Below are positions 10,701 through 17,399 of a stretch of DNA of 29,039 bases, one piece after another. Within the stretch, counting starts at the first letter, position 1. The number at the start of each line of letters is the position of its first letter. The translations under genes were made by a program, and so were the position numbers. The stretch comes from JAGOEF01 sp029564465 (GTDB lineage Bacteria; Bacteroidota; Bacteroidia; Bacteroidales; ML635J-15), in assembly GCA_029564465.1 (NCBI GenBank), contig JAKQPY010000146.1, positions 1 through 29,039 of the forward strand, read 5' to 3'. The notes beneath the pieces are model-generated. The model made no database searches. It had not been told where the DNA came from and worked only from the letters and a program-made list of their open reading frames with translations.

Positions 10701-13130
10701 TACCCAGGCAGTGTCGTAACAATTATTGGCACCGGCAACGACCATATATACACCACTTTGTGATGCAACAGCATGTAAAATCATGGGATTCTGGTCGCTG
10801 GAATAATATCCCGACGGTCCAAACCACTCGTAACTGCTTCCTCCGTTAGCAAAAAGAAACAGTGTATCTCCCTCGCAGGTACCCGCACTTGCCGGAGCAG
10901 TGACTACGGGTACGGGGTAAACATTAATTGTAGCACTTGCTGTGCCACGGCACGAATTGCCGTCAACTACAGTAAGATAATACATTCCCGAATGTATTAA
11001 ATCAGCCGGTGAAATTACGGGTGCAGGACTCAGGCTGTTAAAACCGGCAGGTCCGGTCCAGATATACTCACTGTATGAACCAGTGCTCAGGTTGATAACA
11101 TCACCAATACAATACGATAAAGGTGGATTTATTACAGGAACCGGATTTGGATTTACAACAACTGCAGTACTGGTAATACCTTTGCAACCATACGAATCGG
11201 TAACAGTTACAAAATAGTTGCCACTGTTTATCAGTTGGGCATTTGTTACAATAGGATTTTGCTGTGTACTTATAAAGGCATTGGGGCCTTTCCATCTGAA
11301 AAAACTGGCATTGGTCACATGCAGTTCAATGTCATCGCCAGGGCAGTAGGGACCTGTATTGGTTGCAATTGGCACCGGGTTCTCAATAACATCGATAAAT
11401 GTCGAGATGGTTTTTGTCCCACATGGGTAATCAATAATCACCGAAATGGTAGTATCGTGATCGGGTACGAATTGTATTTGTCTTACATTATGATGCCCGG
11501 TATTCCAGGCAATCAGCGAAGTGTCGGGTTCAACCGAATAATTAAGGGTAATCTTTGCAGTGTCGCCACGGCAAACGGGGCTATTGGTAGTGAACGACGG
11601 GGTAAATTCAATCTGGTCGTCGATGCGGATTGAATCAGTGCTTATTTGTACACTGCATGGACATCCGTTGTAAATTGAAATTACAATATACTCATTGTCG
11701 TCAGGGAAAAAATCGGCGATGGCATCGTAATCAATGCTGATATATTCCTGCCCGGCCGGTATTACGTAATGCGTGTTGATGAAAGTATAATCCGAATTCA
11801 TAGTAGCTGAACCCGCGATGGTTATATCTACGTCCATCGATTCAGCAATATTCAAATTATCCGATCGGGAGAATACAAGTTGATTTGTGCAGTTTTCGTG
11901 TATGGAATTCAGATAACCCCACGCATTGAAATTTTTCATAACCACACTGGTCCCCGAAACAAAACTTCCTGCTTTGAGAAAAACTCCTGAATCGTAGATT
12001 CGGTCGCTTACATCGGCCACCGCCAGTTTCATGTGATAAGTCTGACATGGTGTTACATCAAGCTGTGCAGTAAGAGTAACCGTAAAACCATCGAACTCAA
12101 GATATAACCCACCATTGTTGTTCAGGTAATAGGTGCTGTTTATGTTCTGATTTACATTGTTGATGCTTACGGGTGTTGATGTACCCGGAATAAGAGCAAT
12201 ATTCAGATTGTCATAGTTTTCGGGTCCCCCGGTTACAAAAAATGCAAAGACATCGTTGAAATTTGACCCTACGTATTCTTCATATTCCTCTGAGCCAAAT
12301 ACATACTGAAATTCAACATGATCGGTTGCCGGAATAAAATCGAATTCCAGTACTGCTGCGTCACGTGTTTGCCCGCCGATTACCTGATTCAGGTCGTTAT
12401 CACCCGGTGTATTCATTGTTCCGCTGGTGTTTGTGCTGACATTTGGTCCATCCATGTCATGTGCATTTCCTGAAGTCAGAATAATTCCTTCGTCAAAATC
12501 CAGTCCCGGAATTCCCGACGAAAAGTATGCAATACTGTTTGGGTTCCCGGTAAACTGAACATTCAGTGCCTCAACACAACCCGTTGTTAAAATCTCAGTA
12601 ACCAATTCTTCAGGAGTAAAAGATGTTGTATTAATTACAGGAGGTGTGCCACCCCCTTTTTTTGCCTGGGGTGTTTCGGTCGAGAACTCCAAAATGCCAT
12701 TAGTTGGTTTGTCGGGTAACCAGATTCGAACTATTGCCGTTTCTCCGGAATCAAACGCTCCGGCCGGAACATGCAAAACCAATTCTTTACTTTTATCCTG
12801 CGATACCGTAATTTCGCTCAATCCAAATGGACTTTGTCTGTACAATGCTGCTCCGGAATAGGTGATATCTTTGAAATGAAGTGCAATGTCAAATTTTTCG
12901 CCGTTGGTTACTGTGAACGAAAAATAGTAGCTGCCATCCGGGTAATTTCTCGAAAGATAGGGCGGGGCGAAATCTGTAAATAATCCATCTTCGTAAATTA
13001 ATACTGCATGCTGTGCTGAGTGATTCAAAACCACCGGGCTACGGTAATCTCTGCTGAGCATTATTTGCGCTTTTCCCTCAATGATACATAGAAATAACAA
13101 TGAGAAAAATATGATAATCTTGAATTTCAT
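1737..13130 (-). CDS. Giant T9SS type B cargo: repeat-rich adhesin/gliding-type surface protein (3797 aa)
   Basis: A very large secreted protein. A signal peptide occupies residues 1-21 (hydrophobic run IIIFFSLLFLCII, then GKA-Q). A choice-of-anchor L type domain lies at about 170-370, with the hallmark FQYVFGSEEYEEYVGS. Several Ig/PKD-like modules occupy about 510-815. About 30 tandem Ig-like units of roughly 76 residues follow (about 817-3090), each with a PxGPFC start, GGTWSGTGI, F(N/D)P, GxHxITY and a second Cys. Eight SprB-type repeats come next (about 3092-3703: CYG-ANGS, GGTxPYxYxW, GxYxVTVTDxxGC). The C-terminus is a gliding-motility-associated/CHU_C domain (about 3705-3797: IPNAFTPNGDGINDEW, FNRWGQ, GTYxY-like end), the type B signal recognised by the type IX secretion system. 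It should be exported across the outer membrane and held at or released from the surface. By analogy with SprB it may mediate adhesion or gliding, but the ligand is unknown. It lies 70 bases after another T9SS cargo gene on the same strand. Confidence 0.93.
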   Translation of the reverse strand: MKFKIIIFFSLLFLCIIEGKAQIMLSRDYRSPVVLNHSAQHAVLIYEDGLFTDFAPPYLSRNYPDGSYYFSFTVTNGEKFDIALHFKDITYSGAALYRQSPFGLSEITVSQDKSKELVLHVPAGAFDSGETAIVRIWLPDKPTNGILEFSTETPQAKKGGGTPPVINTTSFTPEELVTEILTTGCVEALNVQFTGNPNSIAYFSSGIPGLDFDEGIILTSGNAHDMDGPNVSTNTSGTMNTPGDNDLNQVIGGQTRDAAVLEFDFIPATDHVEFQYVFGSEEYEEYVGSNFNDVFAFFVTGGPENYDNLNIALIPGTSTPVSINNVNQNINSTYYLNNNGGLYLEFDGFTVTLTAQLDVTPCQTYHMKLAVADVSDRIYDSGVFLKAGSFVSGTSVVMKNFNAWGYLNSIHENCTNQLVFSRSDNLNIAESMDVDITIAGSATMNSDYTFINTHYVIPAGQEYISIDYDAIADFFPDDNEYIVISIYNGCPCSVQISTDSIRIDDQIEFTPSFTTNSPVCRGDTAKITLNYSVEPDTSLIAWNTGHHNVRQIQFVPDHDTTISVIIDYPCGTKTISTFIDVIENPVPIATNTGPYCPGDDIELHVTNASFFRWKGPNAFISTQQNPIVTNAQLINSGNYFVTVTDSYGCKGITSTAVVVNPNPVPVINPPLSYCIGDVINLSTGSYSEYIWTGPAGFNSLSPAPVISPADLIHSGMYYLTVVDGNSCRGTASATINVYPVPVVTAPASAGTCEGDTLFLFANGGSSYEWFGPSGYYSSDQNPMILHAVASQSGVYMVVAGANNCYDTAWVNVTVDTIPDAGILTTGPFCTSDAVQIFVPVQTGGQWSGNGITNNALGWFNPAIAGVGDHNIEYILTNGFCSDSSNVSIHVDPAIDATIVNPGPFCLSDPPEQILATNPGGTWSGSGITNASTGMFDPATAGVGSHWVYYTITSGICTDIDSIVVSVYVIVDATITPVADMCQNESDILLQAVTSGGTWSGTGITNAVSGNFSPAAAGAGSHWIVYNVGNVSCFDADSILIHIDSVPQVSLTPAGPYCISQPAEMLLANLSGGTWSGVGITNSTTGIFDPTVAGQGNHTITYSLADGTCLSEPQLIIQVDSLADASITNPGAVCENSIPLTLTATDSGGVWNGTGITDPNLGIFSPAISGAGNHQIVYEVYSGVCYDSDTIILHVDAVPDPFITPAGPYCINDAAVSLSALTPGGTWSGTGITNSVTGEFTPLVAGTGNHIISYSLVNGTCTSSSTITIHVDAAVSAAITPAGPFCQNAAPVNLSGASAGGTWSGTGITNPVNGTFNPAVAGPGNHTITYTVVNGACNDTQNSIIHVDVLPVISLTPAGPYCQTNPDITLSFSPAGGNWTGTGIVDAAAGIFSPATAGPGNHVLTYTVISGACNVQSQITVHVDATTNPTITPAGPFCQNASSVTLTAATAGGVWSGTGVSAAGVFNPALAGCGDHVITYTRTNGACVNSDTETIHVDCLLDATIAPVAAQCISNAPFNLSAATPGGTWSGTGITNPVTGLFNPSIAGGGSHTITYTIVNGACISSDTEIIQVDNTSDATIIAAGPFCQNQAAVSLSAASAGGTWSGTGVINTATGVFDPAVAGPGNHVITYQVSNGSCSDIDNITIHVDVFTLASIVPAGPFCTSGANVNLSATNPGGTWSGTGIVNAATGEFSPSIAGAGNHVITYNITNGVCTSTATRTIHVNAAVSAAITPAGPFCQNAAPVNLSGASAGGTWSGTGITNPVNGTFNPAVAGPGNHTITYTVVNGACNDTQNTMIHVDVLPVISLTPAGPYCQTNPDVTLSFSPAGGNWTGTGIVDAAAGIFSPATAGPGNHVLTYTVNSGACNVQSQITVHVDANVDANFTAAGPLCQYDNAVTLSAVTAGGTWSGTGIINATIGIFDPEIAGPGLHTITYAVSVGTCSDTQTENILVDAAINASITPPGPFCITDAASNLSSLNPGGTWSGTGITDVNTGLFDPATAGAGGHEIVYQITSGSCISYDTVTVWVYNTVVDAEISPVATQCISGATIIMTAVTPGGTWSGTGIINASTGEFNPGIAGSGNHIITYSVGNIACFDSDNETISVDDTLSAVISPAGPFCENEAAINLTAATAGGTWTGTGITNAATGTFDPGIAAQGDHNITYQINNGACTNSDNISIHVDDIISAAITPAGPFCADALPVSLTAAGAGGLWAGTGITNTATGVFNPGVAGSGNHIITYTTLNGECSDNDTETIHVDAIPNAGITPAGPFCSDAAPLNLTAATAGGTWSGTGITNTVTGTFAPGIAGAGNHIISYTMLAGACSSTGTTTLHVDAAVDASITPAGPFCENQTAVTLSAASAGGTWSGTGIINPTTGLFNPILAGNGSHTISYSVSNGVCSDNASVVIVVDDNPNSTITPAGPFCANQAPVNLTAATPGGTWAGTGITNPATGTFSPVVAGVGVHNITYTVGNGACTSTSSANLTVSSVVNATISPAGPFCETQAAINLTAVSPAGTWSGTGITSAILGTFNPGIAGPGNHTITYSVTNGGCSDSDTEIIHVDDYEVPVISGSTNFCENDSPINFSSSIAGGVWSGNGITNSGTGAFNPGIAGEGTHIITYTLTNGMCTSNDDITVIVSDWLDATISPAGPFCQTEATQTLSAASAGGLWSGTGIINTTTGAFNPGIAGPGTHAIIYTISNGNCTDDDTTFITVSAYPVVTITSTGPYCQTTGSVTLNATPAGGIWSGTGITNPATGLFTMTSLTPGVYTVNYTFTQGACSASDDQNIQVYQAVDATISGPASFCETNSQVNLSAVSPGGTWSGTGIVNTLNGTFNPATAGPGIHTITYTVSNGPCTDSDQHVITVYDNPEPQISGPVSACINQSTIDFGVNLSGGSWSGPGIINVTDGIFDPSVAGTGNHQIVFTISNGNCLAFDTHNITVNNTTNLSITNADTEFCLNEPSVVVVVSPAGGVLSGNGITGNQFNPAAAGIGTHTITYSYTNLNGCSSVVTKLFTVHALPVASFSGINNHYCLNDGSSVLVGLPAGGVFSGDGIGGSTFNPQTAGTGMHEIIYVYTDGFGCRDTAEYTTIVYPVPEVTTDNLTEPLCYGNANGSIYISVSSGLSPYSYTWSNTPSSTTQDLLNVVAGNYSVTVSDSRGCTHVAQFNLLQPDQLLSTPVVLSNASCFGYENGSAMVNVSGGTEPYTYQWNTPNGGTGSSVNNIPAGNWSVLVTDDNGCNQLSNFSITQPENISMTIANIGHVSCFGGNNGFVNIGVTGGTMPYTYLWDDESSSTGPSVNNLSAGTYHVTITDDHLCTSIQQVVINEPNAIVPGASIQHVNCGTSPGSITLLPQGGTAPFTYLWSTGAVTNAITGLSAGYYEVSITDFNGCTFHDGFQIMASGSNPVVISQTGQILCFGDATGSLSGSMPNGTPLFTYQWSTGGNTAVITGLVAGEYNLTITDAWGCTGSSGKTIDQPGQLNAAVTTVPVSCYGDATGSAQVAISGGVPPYYAAWSSGQSGYQIINMLAGNYQVSVSDHNQCVEVIDFTIAQPSAPLSVLLNITPISCYQDTDGEINAVAQGGTPPYNYYWYNGTSFVNLSTIRFLGQGVYNVTVTDAKGCSTDSLVFLAQPRPLIASYTTTDPSCIGNYDGSILVAVTGGTEPYIYEMNGISYPSSPIDSLYQGDYTVNVVDAHGCEYLLSDIHLEDTFRDCLIIPNAFTPNGDGINDEWVIGNIHLFPRAYIQVFNRWGQILYEGLATEGFWDGTHDGLPVPTGPYMYAIDLLTGANPYIGIVTVVH
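2020..3855 (-). repeat. Eight SprB-type repeats in the giant adhesin
   Basis: The C-terminal quarter of the giant protein contains eight units of about 75-78 residues, each with a cysteine-led start (SCFG/SCYGxxxGS), a GGTxPYxYxW strand and AGxYxVxVxDxxGC near the end. This matches the SprB repeat family seen in the gliding adhesin SprB of Flavobacterium. They sit directly before the type B sorting domain. The first is the most divergent in its central strand, and the fourth and fifth lack part of the usual Cys-Gly-Asn stretch. Confidence 0.85.
7498..7970 (-). repeat. Recent internal duplication, copy A (two adhesin units)
   Basis: This 473-base block covers Ig-like units 13 and 14 of the protein. 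By eye it aligns without gaps to 8860-9332 with 12 mismatches (about 97.5% identity), while neighbouring units are far more diverged. Identity starts at GCATCCACATGCACTG and is lost abruptly after the ATAGT at the right edge. Confidence 0.9.
8860..9332 (-). repeat. Recent internal duplication, copy B (two adhesin units)
   Basis: Partner of 7498-7970, covering Ig-like units 7 and 8. The two blocks are offset by exactly 1362 bases (454 codons, six repeat units), so the reading frame and repeat phase are kept. Only a few of the 12 mismatches change the protein, for example Asp-Ile to Asp-Val and Val-Ile-Ser to Val-Asn-Ser. Confidence 0.9.
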
Positions 13131-13200
13131 TTTTTATGTAATAACAGGAGTAAGACGTAAGAATTTGGTTGCCGTTGTATTTGAATGCATTTTGAACGGA

Positions 13201-16200
13201 TTATTTTTTTATGATTCTATGATTTGAAATGTTTTTGGATGAAAACATACGTACAACGTACATCCCTGCAGGCAATCCCGACAGGTTGAATTGTACCTGG
13301 TCGGGTACAATGTCGCAATCAAAACTTTTGGTTTCAATAGTTTCGCCCAGGGTGTTGATTAACTCAAAATAATGGAATTCACCAGTGCTGCAACCGTCAA
13401 TATTTACAATGCCCGATGTCGGATTTGGATAAATGATATAACCTGCATCGTTTTTTAATTCGCTTGCCGAATTAACCAGGTACACATATACCGAGTCGGT
13501 AACCGGACAGGCTTCGGTGGTTGTCGTGCAACGATACCAGCCATCGTGAACCACATCAATCGAATTCGAGGTAGAGATTCCATTCTGCCAGTAATATGTA
13601 TAAGGCAGGCTGACATCAGGTTCAAATTCGAGCCACGCAGCTACTATTGCCGGATATTCCGAAACAGTCAGACTGTCGTTTTCTTCGTTCCAGAAAACCA
13701 TGTGCTGCGCGATACCGAAAATGCATTTCTCGATAGTATCGTTCATTGCCACAATATCGGACGGTGCCCTCAGTATGATGAATACGCAGTTTTCACCCCA
13801 CTGATCAAAATAGACTGATCCAGTCGAAGTTCCGCTCAGGTCGCTTCCCGGGTCTAGGTTATTGCTTAATATAATGTCTTCTTCAAGAAGCGTATTCCCC
13901 ATTGCATCTTCAACAGCCAGAATAATGTTACTGCCGGCAGGAATGGTGTTTTCGCCTGTATTTACCAGCATGTAATCAACGAAGTAGTTATGTAATTGAT
14001 TTTCACAAACATATTCGGTGTTCGAGGCTGAAATGTTTGATATATCGGTAAGATTCTTGAAATCGATAGAAATTCCCGATTGGCTGAAGTTTACCACCAA
14101 ATGAGCATCGTTACCTTGAAATGCTGCATCCAAAAATTCAATGCCAATATTATTAACATCGTCAATATTGGCGTGTGCTGTTGCATTCCCTGTAAAACTC
14201 AGGATTGCGGTTGTATTTCCGGTAACCTCAATTTGCGCCGAAAGACCTTCAGGAACATTGGTTGCGGTAAAATCGATTCCTTCGGTTAGCAAACCTGTTG
14301 ACATAAAGTTGTCGTTGAACAGACTCAGTGCAATCGTGTTGTTCACACTTCCATTGTTTTGTGGACTCTCGATTAAACTCAGTGAGCTCCATTGCATGTA
14401 TTTTTGTTCATAAAACAACATCTCGAAATACTGCAGGCTTCCATTAAAAGCGGGATTATCATCACAGATTTGCAATGTCCAGTTACCATTTATACTACCG
14501 CCGTTGTGAAAATCTGCAAAACTTCCTTCCGGAATAAAGCTTCCTGTAAACGGGGCTGTACCGCTAACGATTGAACCGTTTGCACCATCCATCCTAAGGC
14601 TGGTATACTGATTACAACTGCCGTTGTTTACTCCGAAGTTATCGCCGCTTCCCCCAACATCGCTCAGCAATAAAACTGTTGTGCCATCGGGTGATGTCAG
14701 GCTTATGTCGATATCTCCATCGAAGGGATGTTCAATAATGAAACGGATTTCTTCCAGTAGTATGTCCATACCCAGTACCGTATTGTCACTTTCATTAATA
14801 TTGATGCTTAAATTTATGCAGTGATTGTCGGGAATATTAATCGCAGCATTACATGAAACAGGATTGTTGAGGTCCATGGCAGTGGTGGTAAAGCTGTAAG
14901 GCCCTGTCCAAACACTGAACTGACTACCGCAATCGGTCCGCAGGTATACCTCGTAGGTCTGTTGCGATGCCAGACCTCCCAGTGAATAATTTTCAGCGCT
15001 TATAGCATCGATAAATGTACCGGTCTCGGGGGTGATACCTGCAAGACCATAGCTAATCTGAAAAATACTTCCCGGAACACTATGATTCCAGCTTAAATCA
15101 ACCGATTGAGAACTTAAGCCTGATAAACTCATGTTGAACGGGGGCAAACACTCCGGTTCTGTGCAGGTAGCTGTGAAACTCAACAATTGGGTAATCCCGG
15201 TTCCTTCTTCCAGTGAATAAGGTTCCAGTTGGTACACTTCATTCCCGAAAGGATCGTCGAGGGTTAAGCCAATCTCACTCACAAATGCCGAAGGATGAAG
15301 AACCAGCGAAATCGATTCACCGTCGCACAGATATAAGGCCTGTGTCAATGTCTGACCATTATTGAGTTTCAGTTGACCTGTCTCAGAGCCGTTCTGCAAT
15401 ACACTGATATAGCTGTCGCCCCAACCATCGCCCCAGGCATCTTCGAGCGTAACCTGATAGTCGCATCCGTTGTCGCATGGTAAAGTAACAAATGACTTCA
15501 ATATTGACCATGGCGCCAGACCAAAAGGACTCCCGCAATCTGCCTGAATGCGGAATTCATACGAAGTATTTGCAATAAGCCCTGAAATTTCGTATTCGCT
15601 GGTCGTGATATTTTGCACCAGAGTCCCGGTACCGGGAATGAAGCCTTGTTGACCATACTCAAGATTCCATGATGTTTCGGAACCCGATGGATTCCAATTG
15701 ATAAATGCGGTACCCGATGAAACACTTTCAACCGTCATGCCGGTTATGGGACTGCACCCGTATGGAGTAGAAAATGTAACAGGTCCTGTCCACACACTGT
15801 TTTCGGCACCGCAAACAGCCCTGACGTAAACATCGTATTGCGTGTTGGGCGTTAGGTTGTTGAGGATATTTACAGCGAACGACGAGGTAATCAGTGTGCC
15901 TTCCCCATGCTGAAAACCGGCCGGTCCATATTCGATTTGCCATGAGGATTCTGTTCCACCGGCAATCCAGTTCAGGTGGGCAGATACGGCTGTAATGTTA
16001 CTTACATAGAGATTTTCGGGCTGGGGGCATGTGGGAGGTATCCTTATCTGCAATTGATCAACGTACAGATAGTACTGAAAAACAGTTCGGTAATTGATAG
16101 CAACATACTTCACATTGGCAGGCAGGGTTTGCGTATACAGTTTCCACTCAGCGCTGGCATTCGAAATTTCGGAAGACCAGTTGAAGTCAGTTGTCAGGTT

Positions 16201-17322
16201 GTTTCCCGAAGTGCTGTATCCAACCCTGAATATTTCGCTGCCTGAGTTGTAACGACGGTACCAAAAGCGGAATTCACGCGTCCCGGTGTATGCCGCAATT
16301 TGGGGTGAAACAAGGTATTGTCCGTAGGGTGGACCTGGAGAATAGGAGCTGAACCGGAACGATTTATTTCCCGAGAAGGCAAAACTCGATGAGTGGGTAA
16401 CCAAATTTCCGGCAGGCGGACTGGCGTTTTGATATACTACAGACCAGCAAGCAGGCGGGGCCGTGGTGCTTTCAAAACTTTCGATAAAATTATTGCTGCT
16501 GATTGGGTTGCAGTCGGCTGTAAAGTTAACAGGTCCTGCCCAGCCACTCGAAGCCCCGGAGCAGACGGTTTTCACATAAGCCTGATAGCTGGTGCCTTCA
16601 CTCAGCCCGAATATGGTATATGGGTTTGTTGTAATGTTGTCGATAAGAGTACCGCTACCCTGAGTAAACCCACTCAGTCCATACTCAATCTGCCACAGGT
16701 TGCCATTGGATGTCCAGCCCAGGTTAACCGACTCGGTTGAGGTACTGAATACCTGAAATCCTGTAGGAGTATTACAGGTAGGTGCGTTGTCAACCACAAT
16801 CTGGTCGATTACCACACCAAAGCCATAGCCTGATTGGGCTTTGAACCCGATATAGTATTCCGACCCTGTATTGGGCAATTCAATGGTTCGCTGTGTCCAA
16901 GCAGTTACCGCGGTAGTGTACGAAGCGAGTAGAATCCATTCGCCGCTTGCGCTGGTCTTGTAATAAACCCATAGTTTGTCCTGATCGGTATCCCAGTTGT
17001 ACTGAGCATGCCAAAACTTGAGGCGGGGATTCGAAACTGCCGAAAAATCAAACGCCGGACTTACCATAAAAGTTTCGTTTCCGTCGTAATTGGGACTCGA
17101 AAAAAGGGCATTCCCACTTCCCGAATAGGGTGCCGATGGGCTGCCCGAAAAGCCCCCGTAAGATACAACCCAATTTGCAGATCCCGAAATATATTCCTGA
17201 GACCAGGCTGTTGGAAAGCTACCCGAGTCGAACGATTCGGTATAAGGAAAAGTGGAAATTTGTGCTTGTGATAGCGTCGAAAGGCAGATGCCCGACAGTA
17301 TGAGAAATACGATTTTTTTCAT
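13201..17322 (-). CDS. T9SS type A cargo: multidomain surface protein with FnIII, choice-of-anchor J-like and P domains (1373 aa)
   Basis: A secreted protein with a signal peptide (residues 1-20, IVFLILSGICLSTLSQA). Two choice-of-anchor J/cleaved-adhesin-like modules lie at about 22-180 and 270-430 (FPTAWSQEY, LYVDQLQI). Fibronectin type III-like modules lie at about 183-270, 432-520, 522-612 and 725-815; each has a WQIEYG-like strand and TxYxVYVR. A domain with AWGDGWGDS lies at about 615-725, then a proprotein-convertase P-like domain at about 840-960 (HPFDGDIDISLTSPDG, GxWTLQICDD). The C-terminal sorting tail at about 1295-1373 (IYPNPTSGIVNI, LPAGMYVVRM) is the type A T9SS signal, usually removed by the PorU sortase when cargo is attached to A-LPS. 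No protease catalytic domain is visible, so it is probably structural or adhesive. It lies 77 bases after the ligase-like gene and 70 before the giant adhesin, all on one strand. I see no convincing promoter directly upstream. Confidence 0.9.
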   Translation of the reverse strand: MKKIVFLILSGICLSTLSQAQISTFPYTESFDSGSFPTAWSQEYISGSANWVVSYGGFSGSPSAPYSGSGNALFSSPNYDGNETFMVSPAFDFSAVSNPRLKFWHAQYNWDTDQDKLWVYYKTSASGEWILLASYTTAVTAWTQRTIELPNTGSEYYIGFKAQSGYGFGVVIDQIVVDNAPTCNTPTGFQVFSTSTESVNLGWTSNGNLWQIEYGLSGFTQGSGTLIDNITTNPYTIFGLSEGTSYQAYVKTVCSGASSGWAGPVNFTADCNPISSNNFIESFESTTAPPACWSVVYQNASPPAGNLVTHSSSFAFSGNKSFRFSSYSPGPPYGQYLVSPQIAAYTGTREFRFWYRRYNSGSEIFRVGYSTSGNNLTTDFNWSSEISNASAEWKLYTQTLPANVKYVAINYRTVFQYYLYVDQLQIRIPPTCPQPENLYVSNITAVSAHLNWIAGGTESSWQIEYGPAGFQHGEGTLITSSFAVNILNNLTPNTQYDVYVRAVCGAENSVWTGPVTFSTPYGCSPITGMTVESVSSGTAFINWNPSGSETSWNLEYGQQGFIPGTGTLVQNITTSEYEISGLIANTSYEFRIQADCGSPFGLAPWSILKSFVTLPCDNGCDYQVTLEDAWGDGWGDSYISVLQNGSETGQLKLNNGQTLTQALYLCDGESISLVLHPSAFVSEIGLTLDDPFGNEVYQLEPYSLEEGTGITQLLSFTATCTEPECLPPFNMSLSGLSSQSVDLSWNHSVPGSIFQISYGLAGITPETGTFIDAISAENYSLGGLASQQTYEVYLRTDCGSQFSVWTGPYSFTTTAMDLNNPVSCNAAINIPDNHCINLSININESDNTVLGMDILLEEIRFIIEHPFDGDIDISLTSPDGTTVLLLSDVGGSGDNFGVNNGSCNQYTSLRMDGANGSIVSGTAPFTGSFIPEGSFADFHNGGSINGNWTLQICDDNPAFNGSLQYFEMLFYEQKYMQWSSLSLIESPQNNGSVNNTIALSLFNDNFMSTGLLTEGIDFTATNVPEGLSAQIEVTGNTTAILSFTGNATAHANIDDVNNIGIEFLDAAFQGNDAHLVVNFSQSGISIDFKNLTDISNISASNTEYVCENQLHNYFVDYMLVNTGENTIPAGSNIILAVEDAMGNTLLEEDIILSNNLDPGSDLSGTSTGSVYFDQWGENCVFIILRAPSDIVAMNDTIEKCIFGIAQHMVFWNEENDSLTVSEYPAIVAAWLEFEPDVSLPYTYYWQNGISTSNSIDVVHDGWYRCTTTTEACPVTDSVYVYLVNSASELKNDAGYIIYPNPTSGIVNIDGCSTGEFHYFELINTLGETIETKSFDCDIVPDQVQFNLSGLPAGMYVVRMFSSKNISNHRIIKK

Positions 17323-17399
17323 AATCAGATTCTAAAACATTCTAACGCAGACCACCTCCATTTGGCTGCATCAAAAAACCGTTAAAGTTAAATATTTTT

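Noticed and set aside
17381..17390. TAACTTTAAC on the minus strand as a -7 element of the type A cargo gene
   Set aside because: The last consensus base is not G, and no TTTG is at the right distance (the nearest TTG is only 15 bases away). Expression could equally come from the upstream Wzz operon promoter.
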